Source: Chloroflexota bacterium (GTDB taxonomy: Bacteria > Chloroflexota > Limnocylindria > Limnocylindrales > CSP1-4). Taken from it: 7,713 bases of DNA. The DNA lies in the NCBI GenBank assembly GCA_025355255.1, contig JANYAA010000363.1, forward strand, positions 1 through 7,713, in the 5' to 3' direction. The first letter of the stretch is position 1. Every line of letters starts with the position of its first letter. Below are positions 1 to 6,659 of this stretch, piece by piece. A program made the position numbers and the translations under genes. The notes below the pieces were generated by a model. That model was not told the origin of the DNA. It did no database searches and worked only from the letters and a program-made list of their open reading frames with translations.

Positions 1-1
1 C

Positions 2-766
2 GAGATGAAGGCGCCGGTGAAGGCCCTGGGCTACAACGCCCAGTGGCCCGGCCCCACCATCCGCGTCACCGAGGGCGACAAGGTCCGCGCGGTCTTCAAG
101 AACAACATGAAGGAGACCACAGGGGTCCACTTCCACGGTGAGGAGTTCGCGGACTTCTTCCAGGATGGCGTTCCGTTCGTGACCCAGAAGCCGTTCGCCC
201 AGGGCGAGACCTATACGTACGAGTTCACCGCTAGCCGGCCGGGCTCGCTGATGTACCACTCGCACCACAACGCCACCGACCAGGTGGGTCACGGCCTGCT
301 GGGTGCCTACATCGTGGATCCCAAGAAGCCCACGCCGGACGACAAGTACGACCGCGAGTACGTCTGGATCTCCAACGACTCACTGGGCGGCTTCACGATC
401 AACGGCCACGGGTTCCCGGCGACGGTCCCGGTCCTCGCCGCCATCGGCGAGACCGTCCGCGTCCGGTTCATGAACGAGGGCACGATGATGCACCCGTGGC
501 ATCTCCACGGGTACAAGATGAAGGTCGTCGCGCGCGACGGCTACAACCTCGGCAGCGCCGCGTTCTACTGCGACACCCTGGGCGTCAACCCCGGCGAGCG
601 CTACGACGTGAACATCGTGGCGGAGCGGCCGGGCGTCTGGGCCTTCCACTGCCACATCCTCACGCACGTCGAGGGCGCGGACGGCATGTTCGGCATGGTG
701 AGCACGCTCATCGTGGTGCCGCAGAAGGCCCACGTGGACGCGATCGTCGCGGCGCTGCTTGCCTGA
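2..766 (+). CDS. Multicopper oxidase (laccase-like), 3' part, cut by window start
   Basis: This is a blue copper oxidase: it oxidises a substrate (phenol, metal ion or similar) at a type 1 copper and passes electrons to a trinuclear cluster that reduces O2 to water. All four copper-binding motifs are visible, counting from the Met at base 5: HFHG (His42, His44), HSHH (His85, His87), HPWHLHG (His163, 166, 168) and HCHILTH (His215, Cys216, His217, His221), followed by DGMFGM, whose Met228 probably is the axial type 1 ligand. Only about 75 residues separate the second and third motifs, against more than 200 in three-domain laccases, so the visible part has two cupredoxin domains with the type 1 site in the second. 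The frame is open through base 2, and the first Met lies just before the PGPTIRV strand of domain 1, so the real start, probably with an export signal, is outside the window. The substrate cannot be told. A stress-protein gene follows 31 bases later. Confidence 0.92.
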   Translation, partial: EMKAPVKALGYNAQWPGPTIRVTEGDKVRAVFKNNMKETTGVHFHGEEFADFFQDGVPFVTQKPFAQGETYTYEFTASRPGSLMYHSHHNATDQVGHGLLGAYIVDPKKPTPDDKYDREYVWISNDSLGGFTINGHGFPATVPVLAAIGETVRVRFMNEGTMMHPWHLHGYKMKVVARDGYNLGSAAFYCDTLGVNPGERYDVNIVAERPGVWAFHCHILTHVEGADGMFGMVSTLIVVPQKAHVDAIVAALLA

Positions 767-797
767 GCGGCGCCCCCCGGGCGTATCGGAGATGACC

Positions 798-1325
798 ATG
801 ACTGCTTCGCGGAGCGAGCGTCAAACGGCAGCCCAACCGCCGTCTATGCCCGCGCCCGGGGCTGACCAAGCCCCGCCGCAGGCGATCATGCGCAAGCTGC
901 TGCTGGCAACGGACTTGTCCGAGGCCTCGTCCTCCGCAACGGAAGAGGCCTTTGATCTGGCGTCGCGGCTGGGCGCCTCGCTGCTGATCGTGTCTGTCAT
1001 CGATCCGGGCTCGCTCCTGCTGCCCGGCGGCCGCTTCCGCGTTCGCGTTGACCAGGTTCGTGAGCTGCGAGAGCAGCTGGCCCAGGAGCTCGTTGAGCGC
1101 GGGCGACGAGACGGAATCACCGTCTCGTTCCTCGTATGGACGGGCGACCCCGGCGACATGATCTGCTCGGCAGCCGAGGCAGAGCACGTGGACATGGTGC
1201 TCGTGGGCAGCCACGGGCGCGGTGCCGTGGGCCGGCTCTTTCTGGGATCCGTCTCCGAGCACGTCGTGCGCAACGCGCCGTGCCCGGTGCTGGTATGCCG
1301 CCCGCGCGAGGTCCATGCCGGGTAA
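798..1325 (+). CDS. Universal stress protein (UspA family)
   Basis: A single-domain universal stress protein of 175 residues; such cytoplasmic proteins are usually dimers that bind ATP and help survival under starvation, oxidative or respiratory stress. The Usp fold starts at residue 31 with MRKLLLATDLSEAS, whose Asp39 is the usual nucleotide-contacting acid. The ATP-binding signature is complete: GSHGRG at 137-142, LFLGSVSEHV at 147-156 (Gly150, Ser151) and APCPVLV at 160-166. The ATG at 798 was chosen because GGAG at 788-791 sits 6 bases before it. An ATG at 792 lies too close to that site. An ATG at 888 would remove a 30-residue Ala/Pro/Gln-rich leader and leave the usual length of about 145 residues, so it remains a real alternative. 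It probably shares a transcript with the oxidase upstream and ends at the hairpin terminator downstream. Confidence 0.93.
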   Translation: MTASRSERQTAAQPPSMPAPGADQAPPQAIMRKLLLATDLSEASSSATEEAFDLASRLGASLLIVSVIDPGSLLLPGGRFRVRVDQVRELREQLAQELVERGRRDGITVSFLVWTGDPGDMICSAAEAEHVDMVLVGSHGRGAVGRLFLGSVSEHVVRNAPCPVLVCRPREVHAG

Positions 1326-1351
1326 CCAGCCACAACCACGCTGCCCACAGG

Positions 1352-1382
1352 AGAGCCCGGCTGTCTGACGGCCGGGCTCTTC
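1352..1382 (+). terminator. Rho-independent terminator after the stress-protein gene
   Basis: A perfect 10-bp stem (AGAGCCCGGC at 1352-1361 with GCCGGGCTCT at 1371-1380) closes a 9-base loop. It starts 26 bases after the stop codon of the universal stress protein. Only a short T-containing tail (TTCGATTGT) follows, but the stem is very stable. The stem is symmetric and could also act on transcripts arriving from the opposite side. Confidence 0.75.
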
Positions 1383-1459
1383 GATTGTCGGCGCCACAAT
1401 CCGGGTGGCCGCCGGGGAGGCCAACTGCGCGGTGCCTGCGCTGTTTGGTCCGACGGAGC

Positions 1460-1512
1460 GCCCAGTTGCGCGTTGGAGAGGCAGTTGAGGGCCTCGCAGC
1501 GCGCAACTGGGC
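1460..1512. repeat. Long imperfect hairpin between convergent genes
   Basis: A 13-bp perfect inverted repeat (GCCCAGTTGCGCG at 1460-1472 with its complement at 1500-1512) extends inward by one T-G wobble and two more pairs to 16 bp. An inner 5-bp stem (GAGGC 1478-1482 with GCCTC 1491-1495) and an 8-base loop follow. No T-run lies on either side, so it is not a standard terminator. The hexamer CAGTTG or its complement CAACTG occurs at 1422, 1463, 1482 and 1504. It may be a transcription barrier between the convergent genes, a structured RNA or a repeat-family copy; its role is unknown. Confidence 0.6.
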
Positions 1513-1543
1513 CTGCGGGCGGCCCGCCTGAGCCAGCAGCGCC

Positions 1544-1589
1544 CGGTTGGACCCCGGGGCGGCCCAACCGCACCGGCGAGGTCGCCCGG
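1544..1589. terminator. Pair of small hairpins downstream of the CoA-transferase operon
   Basis: CGGTTGG at 1544-1550 pairs with CCAACCG at 1564-1570 around a C/G-rich loop. Next to it, CCGGCG at 1573-1578 pairs with CGCC-C-GG at 1583-1589 with one bulged base and a 4-base loop. They lie 28 to 73 bases beyond the stop codon of the minus-strand CoA-transferase subunit B gene, where its transcript should end. Neither is followed by a T-run, so the terminator reading is tentative; GC-rich DNA gives small dyads by chance. Confidence 0.35.
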
Positions 1590-1616
1590 GTACGGACAGA
1601 GCGAGGGCCGGCTCCC

Positions 1617-2414
1617 CTACTTCGTGTAGACGCCGCCCGGATCGAGCTCCTCGCGGACAAGCCGCAGCTCCTCGCTGGTGGGCGCAGGCGTGGCTTGCAG
1701 GTGCGGGCTGATCTTGGGCTCCCAGGCGATGGTCGCGCGGACCTCGTCCAGCGTGGCGCCGGGGTGCAGCGAGTCCAGACGCATCTCGCCGGTCTCGTCA
1801 AAGTGCCAGATGCCCAGATCGGTCACCACCACGGATGGCCCGCGCCCGTTCCAGCCGCCGGCGCGGCGGATGGCCTCGGCCTCCTGAGCCCCGCCGAGGT
1901 TGCCTGGCGAGGTCCGGAAGTCGATCTCGTTGACGAAGGAGCGAGCGGACTGGCGCATGATCACGAAGACGTTCTTGGCGTTGATGGCGATCTCACAGGC
2001 GCCGCCAGAGCCCGGCAGCCGGGTCTTGGGCGCGTCGTAGGGGCCAATCACGGTGCTGTTGAGGTTGCCGAACCGATCGATCTGCGCCGCGCCCAGAAAG
2101 CCCACATCAATCAGGCCGCGCTGCAGGTAGAACGCGAACAGCTCAAACATCGAGACCACGGCGGTGGCGCCGGTCACGATGGTTGGGTCCCCGATGGAGA
2201 GCGGCAGGCGCGCCGGCTGGGCGCCGAAAACGCCAGCCTCGTAGACAAGCTCAAGCTCGGGCGCCACGGTGCGCTTGGCGAGGTTGACCGCGATGTTGGG
2301 CAGACCCACGCCCACAAAGCACACCCGCTGGCCGGCGAGCTCGCGCGCGGCGGCCACGATCATCATCTCGGACCGGGAGAAGGCGGGGGCGGGGGCGGGG
2401 GCGGTGTCGCTCAT
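1617..2414 (-). CDS. CoA-transferase subunit B (glutaconate CoA-transferase family)
   Basis: The second subunit of a class I CoA-transferase, which moves CoA between an acyl-CoA donor and a free acid through a glutamyl-CoA thioester. It follows glutaconate CoA-transferase subunit B along its length: VGVGLPNIA at 34-42, YEAG at 58-61, GAAQIDRFGNLNSTVIG in the middle, PKTRLPGSGGA, and LVREELDPG near the C-terminus. Glu59 falls where the catalytic Glu54 of the Acidaminococcus enzyme lies, so a working transferase is likely. Its 265 residues match the family's usual length. The start is fixed by the TGATG overlap with the subunit A stop and by GGGGAG 8 bases upstream; a longer frame to 2546 lies inside subunit A. 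The N-terminus has an APAPAPA stretch coded by a GGGGGC repeat. The true acid may be glutaconate, glutarate or another; homologues of this fold such as IpdAB are hydrolases. Confidence 0.92.
   Translation of the reverse strand: MSDTAPAPAPAFSRSEMMIVAAARELAGQRVCFVGVGLPNIAVNLAKRTVAPELELVYEAGVFGAQPARLPLSIGDPTIVTGATAVVSMFELFAFYLQRGLIDVGFLGAAQIDRFGNLNSTVIGPYDAPKTRLPGSGGACEIAINAKNVFVIMRQSARSFVNEIDFRTSPGNLGGAQEAEAIRRAGGWNGRGPSVVVTDLGIWHFDETGEMRLDSLHPGATLDEVRATIAWEPKISPHLQATPAPTSEELRLVREELDPGGVYTK
2384..2402. repeat. G-rich hexamer repeat in the start of subunit B
   Basis: Three CGGGGG units in a row on the plus strand (G-runs at 2385-2389, 2391-2395 and 2397-2401). On the coding minus strand this gives Pro-Ala repeats at residues 5-11 of CoA-transferase subunit B. 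A six-base unit keeps the frame if copies are gained or lost, so length change would alter the tail but not switch the gene off. The plus strand might form a G-quadruplex, though only three full runs are present. Confidence 0.7.
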
Positions 2415-3346
2415 CAGCGGTACTCCCCGTAGTCCACGGACCCCGATGGCGCAGAACCCGGCTGGAGGGTGGCGATGCGCTCGGCGCCGAGCTTCGCCAC
2501 GTATGCGGCACGATCCGGCAGGTCGTACACCCAATCCTTGAGCCACTGCTGGACAGCAGACTCGTCACGGCTGATCGGGTCCCAGTCCAGGTAGAAGCGG
2601 TTGTCGCGGTCGTAGGCCCCCTGGACGTACGAGGGGTGCGCGCCATAGGGCTCCACAACCACCGCGTCCACGATGAGCCCGGGGATGATCGTGCGGTTGG
2701 GATCTGCCCGGACCACCGCCTCGTCCACCAGTTCCTCCACCACGATGATCACCCGATCGGCGGCGAACGCGGCTTCCTTCTGGCAGCCCAGCAGGCCCCA
2801 GACCTGGGTGTTGCCGCTGGCATCGGCCCGCTGGGCGTGGATGATCGCCACGTCCGGGTTGAGCGGCGGGACGGCGTAGATGACCTCGTCCGAGAACGGC
2901 GAGCGGATGGGCCGGATCAGCGGGTTCGCCTTGGGCAGGTCCGTCTCGAAGTAGCTGCGGAGCGGCATGAAGGGGAGCCCCGCCGCGCCGGCCGTGTACC
3001 GCGAAACCATACCGAAGTGGCTGTACTCCTCGATTTCCAGGGGCGTCTGGCCCGGGGCGAGCGAGGCTGGCTCAATGCGTCGCCGGATGGCGTTGAGACC
3101 GCCGACACCCGGGTTGCCCAGCCAGCTGAAGATGAGCTTGCGGGCGACGCCGCCGGCGATCATCTGGTCGTAGATGACATCCGGCGTCATGCGCGCCAGA
3201 ACGAGATCGCGCTTGCGCTGGCGGATGATCTCGTGGCCTGCGGAGAACCCGATGAGGTGGGTGAAGCCCTCGATCGCCACGGTGTCGCCATTGCGGACGA
3301 GGTCCGCCACGGCGCCGTGCATCGAGACGACCTTGCTGGTGCTCAT
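2414..3346 (-). CDS. CoA-transferase subunit A (glutaconate CoA-transferase family)
   Basis: Partner of subunit B; together they form the heteromeric class I CoA-transferase. The 310 residues follow glutaconate CoA-transferase subunit A: a short start then GDTVAIEGFTH at 20-30, EEYSHFG at 106-112, the AAGLPFMPLRS loop, NPDVAIIHAQRADASGN in the middle, IPGLIVDAVVVEPYGAHPSY, and YDRDNRF followed by a WVYDLPDRAAYVAKLG tail. The ATG at 3346 gives an N-terminus like that of the known enzyme, although no clear Shine-Dalgarno site precedes it; Met9 (base 3322) has AAGG 8 bases upstream and is a weaker alternative. The aminotransferase stop codon is only 16 bases upstream, so translation may be coupled. 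The acyl substrate is not readable from sequence. A five- or four-carbon acid made from the aminotransferase product is a reasonable guess. Confidence 0.92.
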   Translation of the reverse strand: MSTSKVVSMHGAVADLVRNGDTVAIEGFTHLIGFSAGHEIIRQRKRDLVLARMTPDVIYDQMIAGGVARKLIFSWLGNPGVGGLNAIRRRIEPASLAPGQTPLEIEEYSHFGMVSRYTAGAAGLPFMPLRSYFETDLPKANPLIRPIRSPFSDEVIYAVPPLNPDVAIIHAQRADASGNTQVWGLLGCQKEAAFAADRVIIVVEELVDEAVVRADPNRTIIPGLIVDAVVVEPYGAHPSYVQGAYDRDNRFYLDWDPISRDESAVQQWLKDWVYDLPDRAAYVAKLGAERIATLQPGSAPSGSVDYGEYR

Positions 3347-3362
3347 CTGACGATGATGCCAG

Positions 3363-4670
3363 TTACGCAGCGCCTACCGGAGCCCCGTGGTGAAGGGCCA
3401 CCTGCTCCACGGACTCCGTGAAGAGGCGCATTGCCGTCTCGGCCTCGGCCTCGGTGACCACCAGCGGCGGCGACATCCGGACGCAGTCGTCGCCCGCTTC
3501 AAGCACCAGCAGCCCGCGCGCAAACGCGGCCATCTGGACGGCTTCGGCCGTGTCCCCTGAGTCAAACTGGATGCCGATCATCAGGCCCTTGCCGCGCACG
3601 TCGCGGACGACGCCCGGGAAGCGGTCCACCAGGGGGCGCAAACCGTCCATGATCTGGCGACCGCGGATGGCGGCATTGGCCATCAGCCCGCCCTCGAGGA
3701 GCTTGATGGTCTCCAGCAGCGCAGCGCAGGCCACCGGGTTGCCGCCGTACGTGCTGCCGTGGGCGCCGGGACCCCAGGTCATCACGGACTCCTTGGCGAT
3801 CATCGCGCTGATGGGCATGCCGGAGCCGATCCCCTTGGCCGTGAGCAGGATGTCCGGCTCCACGTCCCAGTGCTGGATCGCCCACATCTTGCCCGTGCGC
3901 CCTGCGCCGGACTGGACCTCGTCAGCGATGAGCATGATCCCGTGCTTGTCGCACAGGGCGCGAAGGCGGGCCAGGAACTGGGCGTCGGGGACGACATAGC
4001 CGCCCTCACCCTGGATGGGTTCCACGATGATCGCGGCGAACTCGTTGGCCGGCATCAGACGCTTGAAGATGCGCTGCTCGATCTCATCCAGCCCCTCGAG
4101 GCTGTACGGCACGTGGTAGACGCCGGGCAGCAGCGGGCCAAAGCCCGCGTGGTACTTCGCCTTGGATCCCGTGAGGCTGACGGCGCCCATGGTTCGACCG
4201 TGGAAGGCGCCCAAGAACGCGATCACGTTCTGGCGCCCGGTGTGATGGCGGGCGAGCTTCAGGCCTGCCTCAACCGCCTCGGCCCCGGAGTTGCCGATGA
4301 ACACGCGGGTCTTGCCCTTCATCGGCGCGATGCGGGCGAGCTCGGCTGCGGCGCGGGCGTAGATGGGCAGGTAGAAGTCGCTGGCACTCATGTGCTGGAG
4401 CAGGCCGGCCTGCTCCTGGATGGCGGCGACCACTGCCGGGTGGCTGTGACCCGTTGAGTTGACGGCGATGCCCGCGGCAAAGTCCAGGAAGACGTTGCCG
4501 TCGATGTCCTCAAGCTTGCAGCCAAGACCGCGCACCGGAACGATCGGGTACGCCCGCGGGAGGCTGGGGCTTGTCCAGGTCTCGTCAAACACCACATGTG
4601 CCCGGGCCTTGGGGCCGGGGATCGCGGTGATGATGTCCGGGACGGGTCGCTCGTCAAGCGGCTTGGTCAC
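3363..4670 (-). CDS. Class III PLP aminotransferase (GABA / ornithine type)
   Basis: A pyridoxal-phosphate enzyme of 435 residues that moves an omega-amino group from a substrate such as 4-aminobutyrate, ornithine or 5-aminovalerate to 2-oxoglutarate or another keto acid. Expected cofactor residues are present: GNSGAEA at 126-132 (phosphate cup), GAFHGRT at 154-160, Glu217 in VEPIQGEGG, Asp250 in ADEVQSG (contacts the ring nitrogen), Lys279 in TAKGIGSGMP (Schiff base) and Thr307 in HGSTYGGNP. The PGPKA N-terminus and GIAVNSTGHSHP at 67-78 resemble the acetylornithine/GABA aminotransferase group that in archaea also includes broad-substrate amino acid racemases, so racemase activity cannot be excluded. 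The start is GTG, supported by GAGGAGG 5 bases upstream. It is the first gene of an operon with the two CoA-transferase subunits. Confidence 0.93.
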   Translation of the reverse strand: MTKPLDERPVPDIITAIPGPKARAHVVFDETWTSPSLPRAYPIVPVRGLGCKLEDIDGNVFLDFAAGIAVNSTGHSHPAVVAAIQEQAGLLQHMSASDFYLPIYARAAAELARIAPMKGKTRVFIGNSGAEAVEAGLKLARHHTGRQNVIAFLGAFHGRTMGAVSLTGSKAKYHAGFGPLLPGVYHVPYSLEGLDEIEQRIFKRLMPANEFAAIIVEPIQGEGGYVVPDAQFLARLRALCDKHGIMLIADEVQSGAGRTGKMWAIQHWDVEPDILLTAKGIGSGMPISAMIAKESVMTWGPGAHGSTYGGNPVACAALLETIKLLEGGLMANAAIRGRQIMDGLRPLVDRFPGVVRDVRGKGLMIGIQFDSGDTAEAVQMAAFARGLLVLEAGDDCVRMSPPLVVTEAEAETAMRLFTESVEQVALHHGAPVGAA

Positions 4671-4675
4671 GGCGG

Positions 4676-4682
4676 CCTCCTC
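4676..4682 (-). promoter_or_regulatory. Strong ribosome binding site for the aminotransferase
   Basis: GAGGAGG on the minus strand, 5 bases before a GTG codon. It decides the non-ATG start of the aminotransferase and is the best Shine-Dalgarno match in the window. Confidence 0.8.
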
Positions 4683-4991
4683 GGGTGCTGCGGGCTGGTT
4701 CTCGGCGGTCGTGGCGGGGACGGGCCGGGGCCGAAAGCGGATAGGACTTATGCAGTCTGCATAGTCGATGCTACCAGAACCGGCGCCTCCGAATGACGCC
4801 AGGCAGCGTGCCGGTCGCCGTTTCCCTCAATCAGCACCCATGCGCGTACTCGGATGCGAAACCGGATCCAGGGGGCCGGATGACCGGTCGAAACGCACTC
4901 AGTTAGAACTGCGGCGGCTGGCTGAGAACATGCCGTCGCCTAACACGCGCCACAGTGCTACATGAAGGAAACGCACCGGCGCCGTGGACCC
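4683..4991. other. Gene-free stretch between two minus-strand operons
   Basis: No convincing gene lies here. The short open frames on either strand lack family resemblance or a good ribosome site. The stretch should contain the promoter of the aminotransferase/CoA-transferase operon, but no pair of -35 and -10 boxes stands out. It holds a bulged inverted repeat (4745-4766, listed separately) and a smaller palindrome, CAGTT-AG-AACTG, at 4900-4911, which sits inside a wider CTCAG/CTGAG pair (4898-4902 and 4922-4926). These may be binding sites for regulators. Confidence 0.6.
4745..4766. promoter_or_regulatory. Operator-like inverted repeat upstream of the aminotransferase operon
   Basis: GACT-T-ATGCAG at 4745-4755 faces CTGCATAGTC at 4757-4766 around a single central T: ten pairs with one extra T in the left arm. 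The core TGCAGTCTGCA is a dyad of the kind bound by GntR-type and similar repressors. It lies in the most AT-rich part of the gap, 74 bases before the aminotransferase start, where a promoter is expected. No regulator gene is in the window, so the binding protein is unknown. Confidence 0.5.
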
Positions 4992-5022
4992 GAAGAAACC
5001 GGGGGCGCGACCGCGCCGGGTT
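4992..5022 (-). terminator. Terminator at the end of the aldehyde dehydrogenase gene
   Basis: On the minus strand AACC at the stop codon (plus 5019-5022) pairs with GGTT (4997-5000), and inside it GGCGC (5013-5017) pairs with GCGCC (5004-5008) around a 4-base loop, with a small internal loop between. A T-rich tail (TCTTC) follows. It touches the stop codon, so the aldehyde dehydrogenase transcript probably ends here and the aminotransferase operon has its own promoter. Confidence 0.55.
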
Positions 5023-6596
5023 CAGTCCACGATGGTGTGGCTCTGCTCCCGCAGGAACTGTGCGACGTAGTACATCGACAGGGCGGACTTGCCGGTGGAG
5101 CCGGAGCCCTTCCAGCCGCCAAACGCCTGCACGCCCGGCCACGCGCCGGTGGTGGCGCCGGCACGGCGGTTGACGTAGACGGCGCCTGCCTGGATCTCCT
5201 CGAGGAACTTGGCGATCTCGGCCTGGTCCTCCGCGAAGATCCCCGCCGTGAGGCCGTAGGTGTTGGCGTTGGCGAGGGCCAGCGCCTCGTCAAGCGAGTC
5301 CACAGCCGCCACCGCTGTGAACGGCGCGAACAGCTCGTCGCGGAACAGGCGGTGCGACGACGGCAGGCCAACGACGGTGGGCTCCACATAGAAGCCACGG
5401 GCGAGGGCGCCGTCCGTCAGGTGCTCGCCACCGGTGAAGACCTTGCCGTCACGCCGGGCCTCGGCGACGGCCTTCTGGTGGCGGTCCACTGCGCGCTGGT
5501 CGATGACCGGGCCCATGAACGCCGTCCGCGGCAACGGGTCGCCCACCACCAGCTTCTCGGTCTTGGCGACAAGCTGGCGGATCAGCTCGTCGTGGACTTC
5601 GCGGTCCACGTAGACACGGCTGTTGGCAGAGCACTTCTGCCCGCCGTAGCCAAACGCGGAGCGCATGATCCCCTCGGCCGCCTCGTCCAGGTCGGCCGTC
5701 TTGGTGACGATGGCCGGGTTTTTGCCGCCCATCTCCACGATGGCCGGGCGCGGATAGACGGTGGCGAACTTGCGGAACAGGTCGATGCCAACTTCGTAGG
5801 AGCCCGTGAAGACGATGCCGTCGATGCCGGGGTTCGTCTGGATCTCGTCGCCCACGGACTCGCCCGGGCCCATGACAAGGTTGAACACCCCGTCGGGAAC
5901 GCCCGCGTCGCGGTAGCACTCCATGAGCGCAACGGCGGACATCGCCGCGATGGAGGCAGGCTTGAAGACGACGGTGTTTCCGGCCATCAACGCTGCCGAG
6001 GTGGGGCCCGTGGACAGGGCCATCGGGAAGTTGAACGGGCTGATGACGGCAAAGACGCCGTGCGGCCGCAGGATGGACTTGGTGCGGACCGATGAGTCAC
6101 CCAGGTTGTCCATCGGGTGCTCGTAGAAGTTGTTGTCGCGCGCCGTCTTGCTGTAGTAGCGGATGAGGTCTGCGGCCTCCTCCACCTCGCCCAGAGCCTC
6201 AATGCGGGTCTTGCCCACCTCGATGGCCATCATGCCGCCGTACTCCATCTGGCGCTCGGAGATCAGCTCGGCTGCCTCCGCCAGGATCGCAAGGCGCTTC
6301 TCCCAGCCAAGACGGAACCACGCGGGCTGCGCCTTGCGGGCAGCGGCGATGGCGTCCTTCACGTCGTCCCGGGTGCCCTTGGCGAACGTGCCCACGACGA
6401 TGTCGCGGTCGATTGGCGAGCGGACCTCAAAGGTGCCTTCGCCGTCGCGCTCCTTGCCGCCGATGAAGTTGCGGTGGTACGCGCCGAGCCGGCCCTTCGC
6501 CTTCTCGAGCCCCGCCTCATAGAGGGCGTGGAACGCCTCGTTATCTGCGCGCAGGGTGGCATAGGTGATCTTGATGCGGGGCGCAGAACTGGTCAT
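5022..6596 (-). CDS. Aldehyde dehydrogenase, likely glutamate-semialdehyde (P5C) dehydrogenase
   Basis: An NAD(P)-dependent aldehyde dehydrogenase of 524 residues. Its build fits the L-glutamate gamma-semialdehyde (1-pyrroline-5-carboxylate) dehydrogenase branch, the second step of proline and ornithine breakdown, giving glutamate. Visible catalytic parts: SPFNFP at 186-191 (oxyanion Asn189), FKPAS at 211-215 (Lys212, NAD binding), FTGS at 263-266, EMGGKNP at 288-294 (general base Glu288), GGQKCSA at 318-324 (nucleophile Cys322) and ELFAPF at 421-426 (Glu421). The 50-residue N-terminal arm, EEAADLIRYY at 139-148 and the FGGWKGSGSTGKS tail (492-504) match that branch, as does a length above 500 residues. 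The ATG has GAGGA 5 bases before it. It lies 63 bases after the sulfur-carrier gene, so it may share that transcript. A succinate- or glutarate-semialdehyde substrate is possible given the nearby omega-aminotransferase. Confidence 0.9.
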   Translation of the reverse strand: MTSSAPRIKITYATLRADNEAFHALYEAGLEKAKGRLGAYHRNFIGGKERDGEGTFEVRSPIDRDIVVGTFAKGTRDDVKDAIAAARKAQPAWFRLGWEKRLAILAEAAELISERQMEYGGMMAIEVGKTRIEALGEVEEAADLIRYYSKTARDNNFYEHPMDNLGDSSVRTKSILRPHGVFAVISPFNFPMALSTGPTSAALMAGNTVVFKPASIAAMSAVALMECYRDAGVPDGVFNLVMGPGESVGDEIQTNPGIDGIVFTGSYEVGIDLFRKFATVYPRPAIVEMGGKNPAIVTKTADLDEAAEGIMRSAFGYGGQKCSANSRVYVDREVHDELIRQLVAKTEKLVVGDPLPRTAFMGPVIDQRAVDRHQKAVAEARRDGKVFTGGEHLTDGALARGFYVEPTVVGLPSSHRLFRDELFAPFTAVAAVDSLDEALALANANTYGLTAGIFAEDQAEIAKFLEEIQAGAVYVNRRAGATTGAWPGVQAFGGWKGSGSTGKSALSMYYVAQFLREQSHTIVD

Positions 6597-6659
6597 GGTG
6601 ATCCTCGGGACGCGGGCGCGGACAATGAAAAGAGCGTAGCGGGACCCGTCCGTTCGCGC

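Noticed and set aside
5..7. ATG as the true start of the multicopper oxidase
   Set aside because: It begins directly at the first cupredoxin strand, leaves no export signal, and the frame is open upstream to the window edge.
821..1801. Minus-strand open frame across the stress protein and the convergent gap
   Set aside because: It runs through the terminator and hairpins and gives an Arg/Ser/Pro-rich product with no recognisable domain.
1473..2432. Long plus-strand open frame of about 319 codons
   Set aside because: It lies antisense to CoA-transferase subunit B, whose protein matches a known family end to end. The plus-strand product is Gly/Ala/Arg-rich with no family resemblance; it is a GC-rich shadow frame.
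2415..2546. Longer N-terminus for CoA-transferase subunit B
   Set aside because: The extra residues overlap subunit A, do not resemble the family, and the ATG in the TGATG overlap has a good GGGGAG site.
4768..4965. Small plus-strand frame in the gap between the two minus operons
   Set aside because: No ribosome site, no family resemblance and a skewed composition; not enough to call a gene.
4962..6095. Long plus-strand open frame of about 377 codons
   Set aside because: Antisense to the aldehyde dehydrogenase, which carries all catalytic motifs. The composition is that of a mirror frame in GC-rich coding DNA.
6603..6659. Promoter or terminator between the sulfur carrier and the aldehyde dehydrogenase
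   Set aside because: On the minus strand a short AGCG/CGCT pairing is followed by CTTTTC, but the stem is weak and no convincing promoter boxes are seen, so no feature is called.
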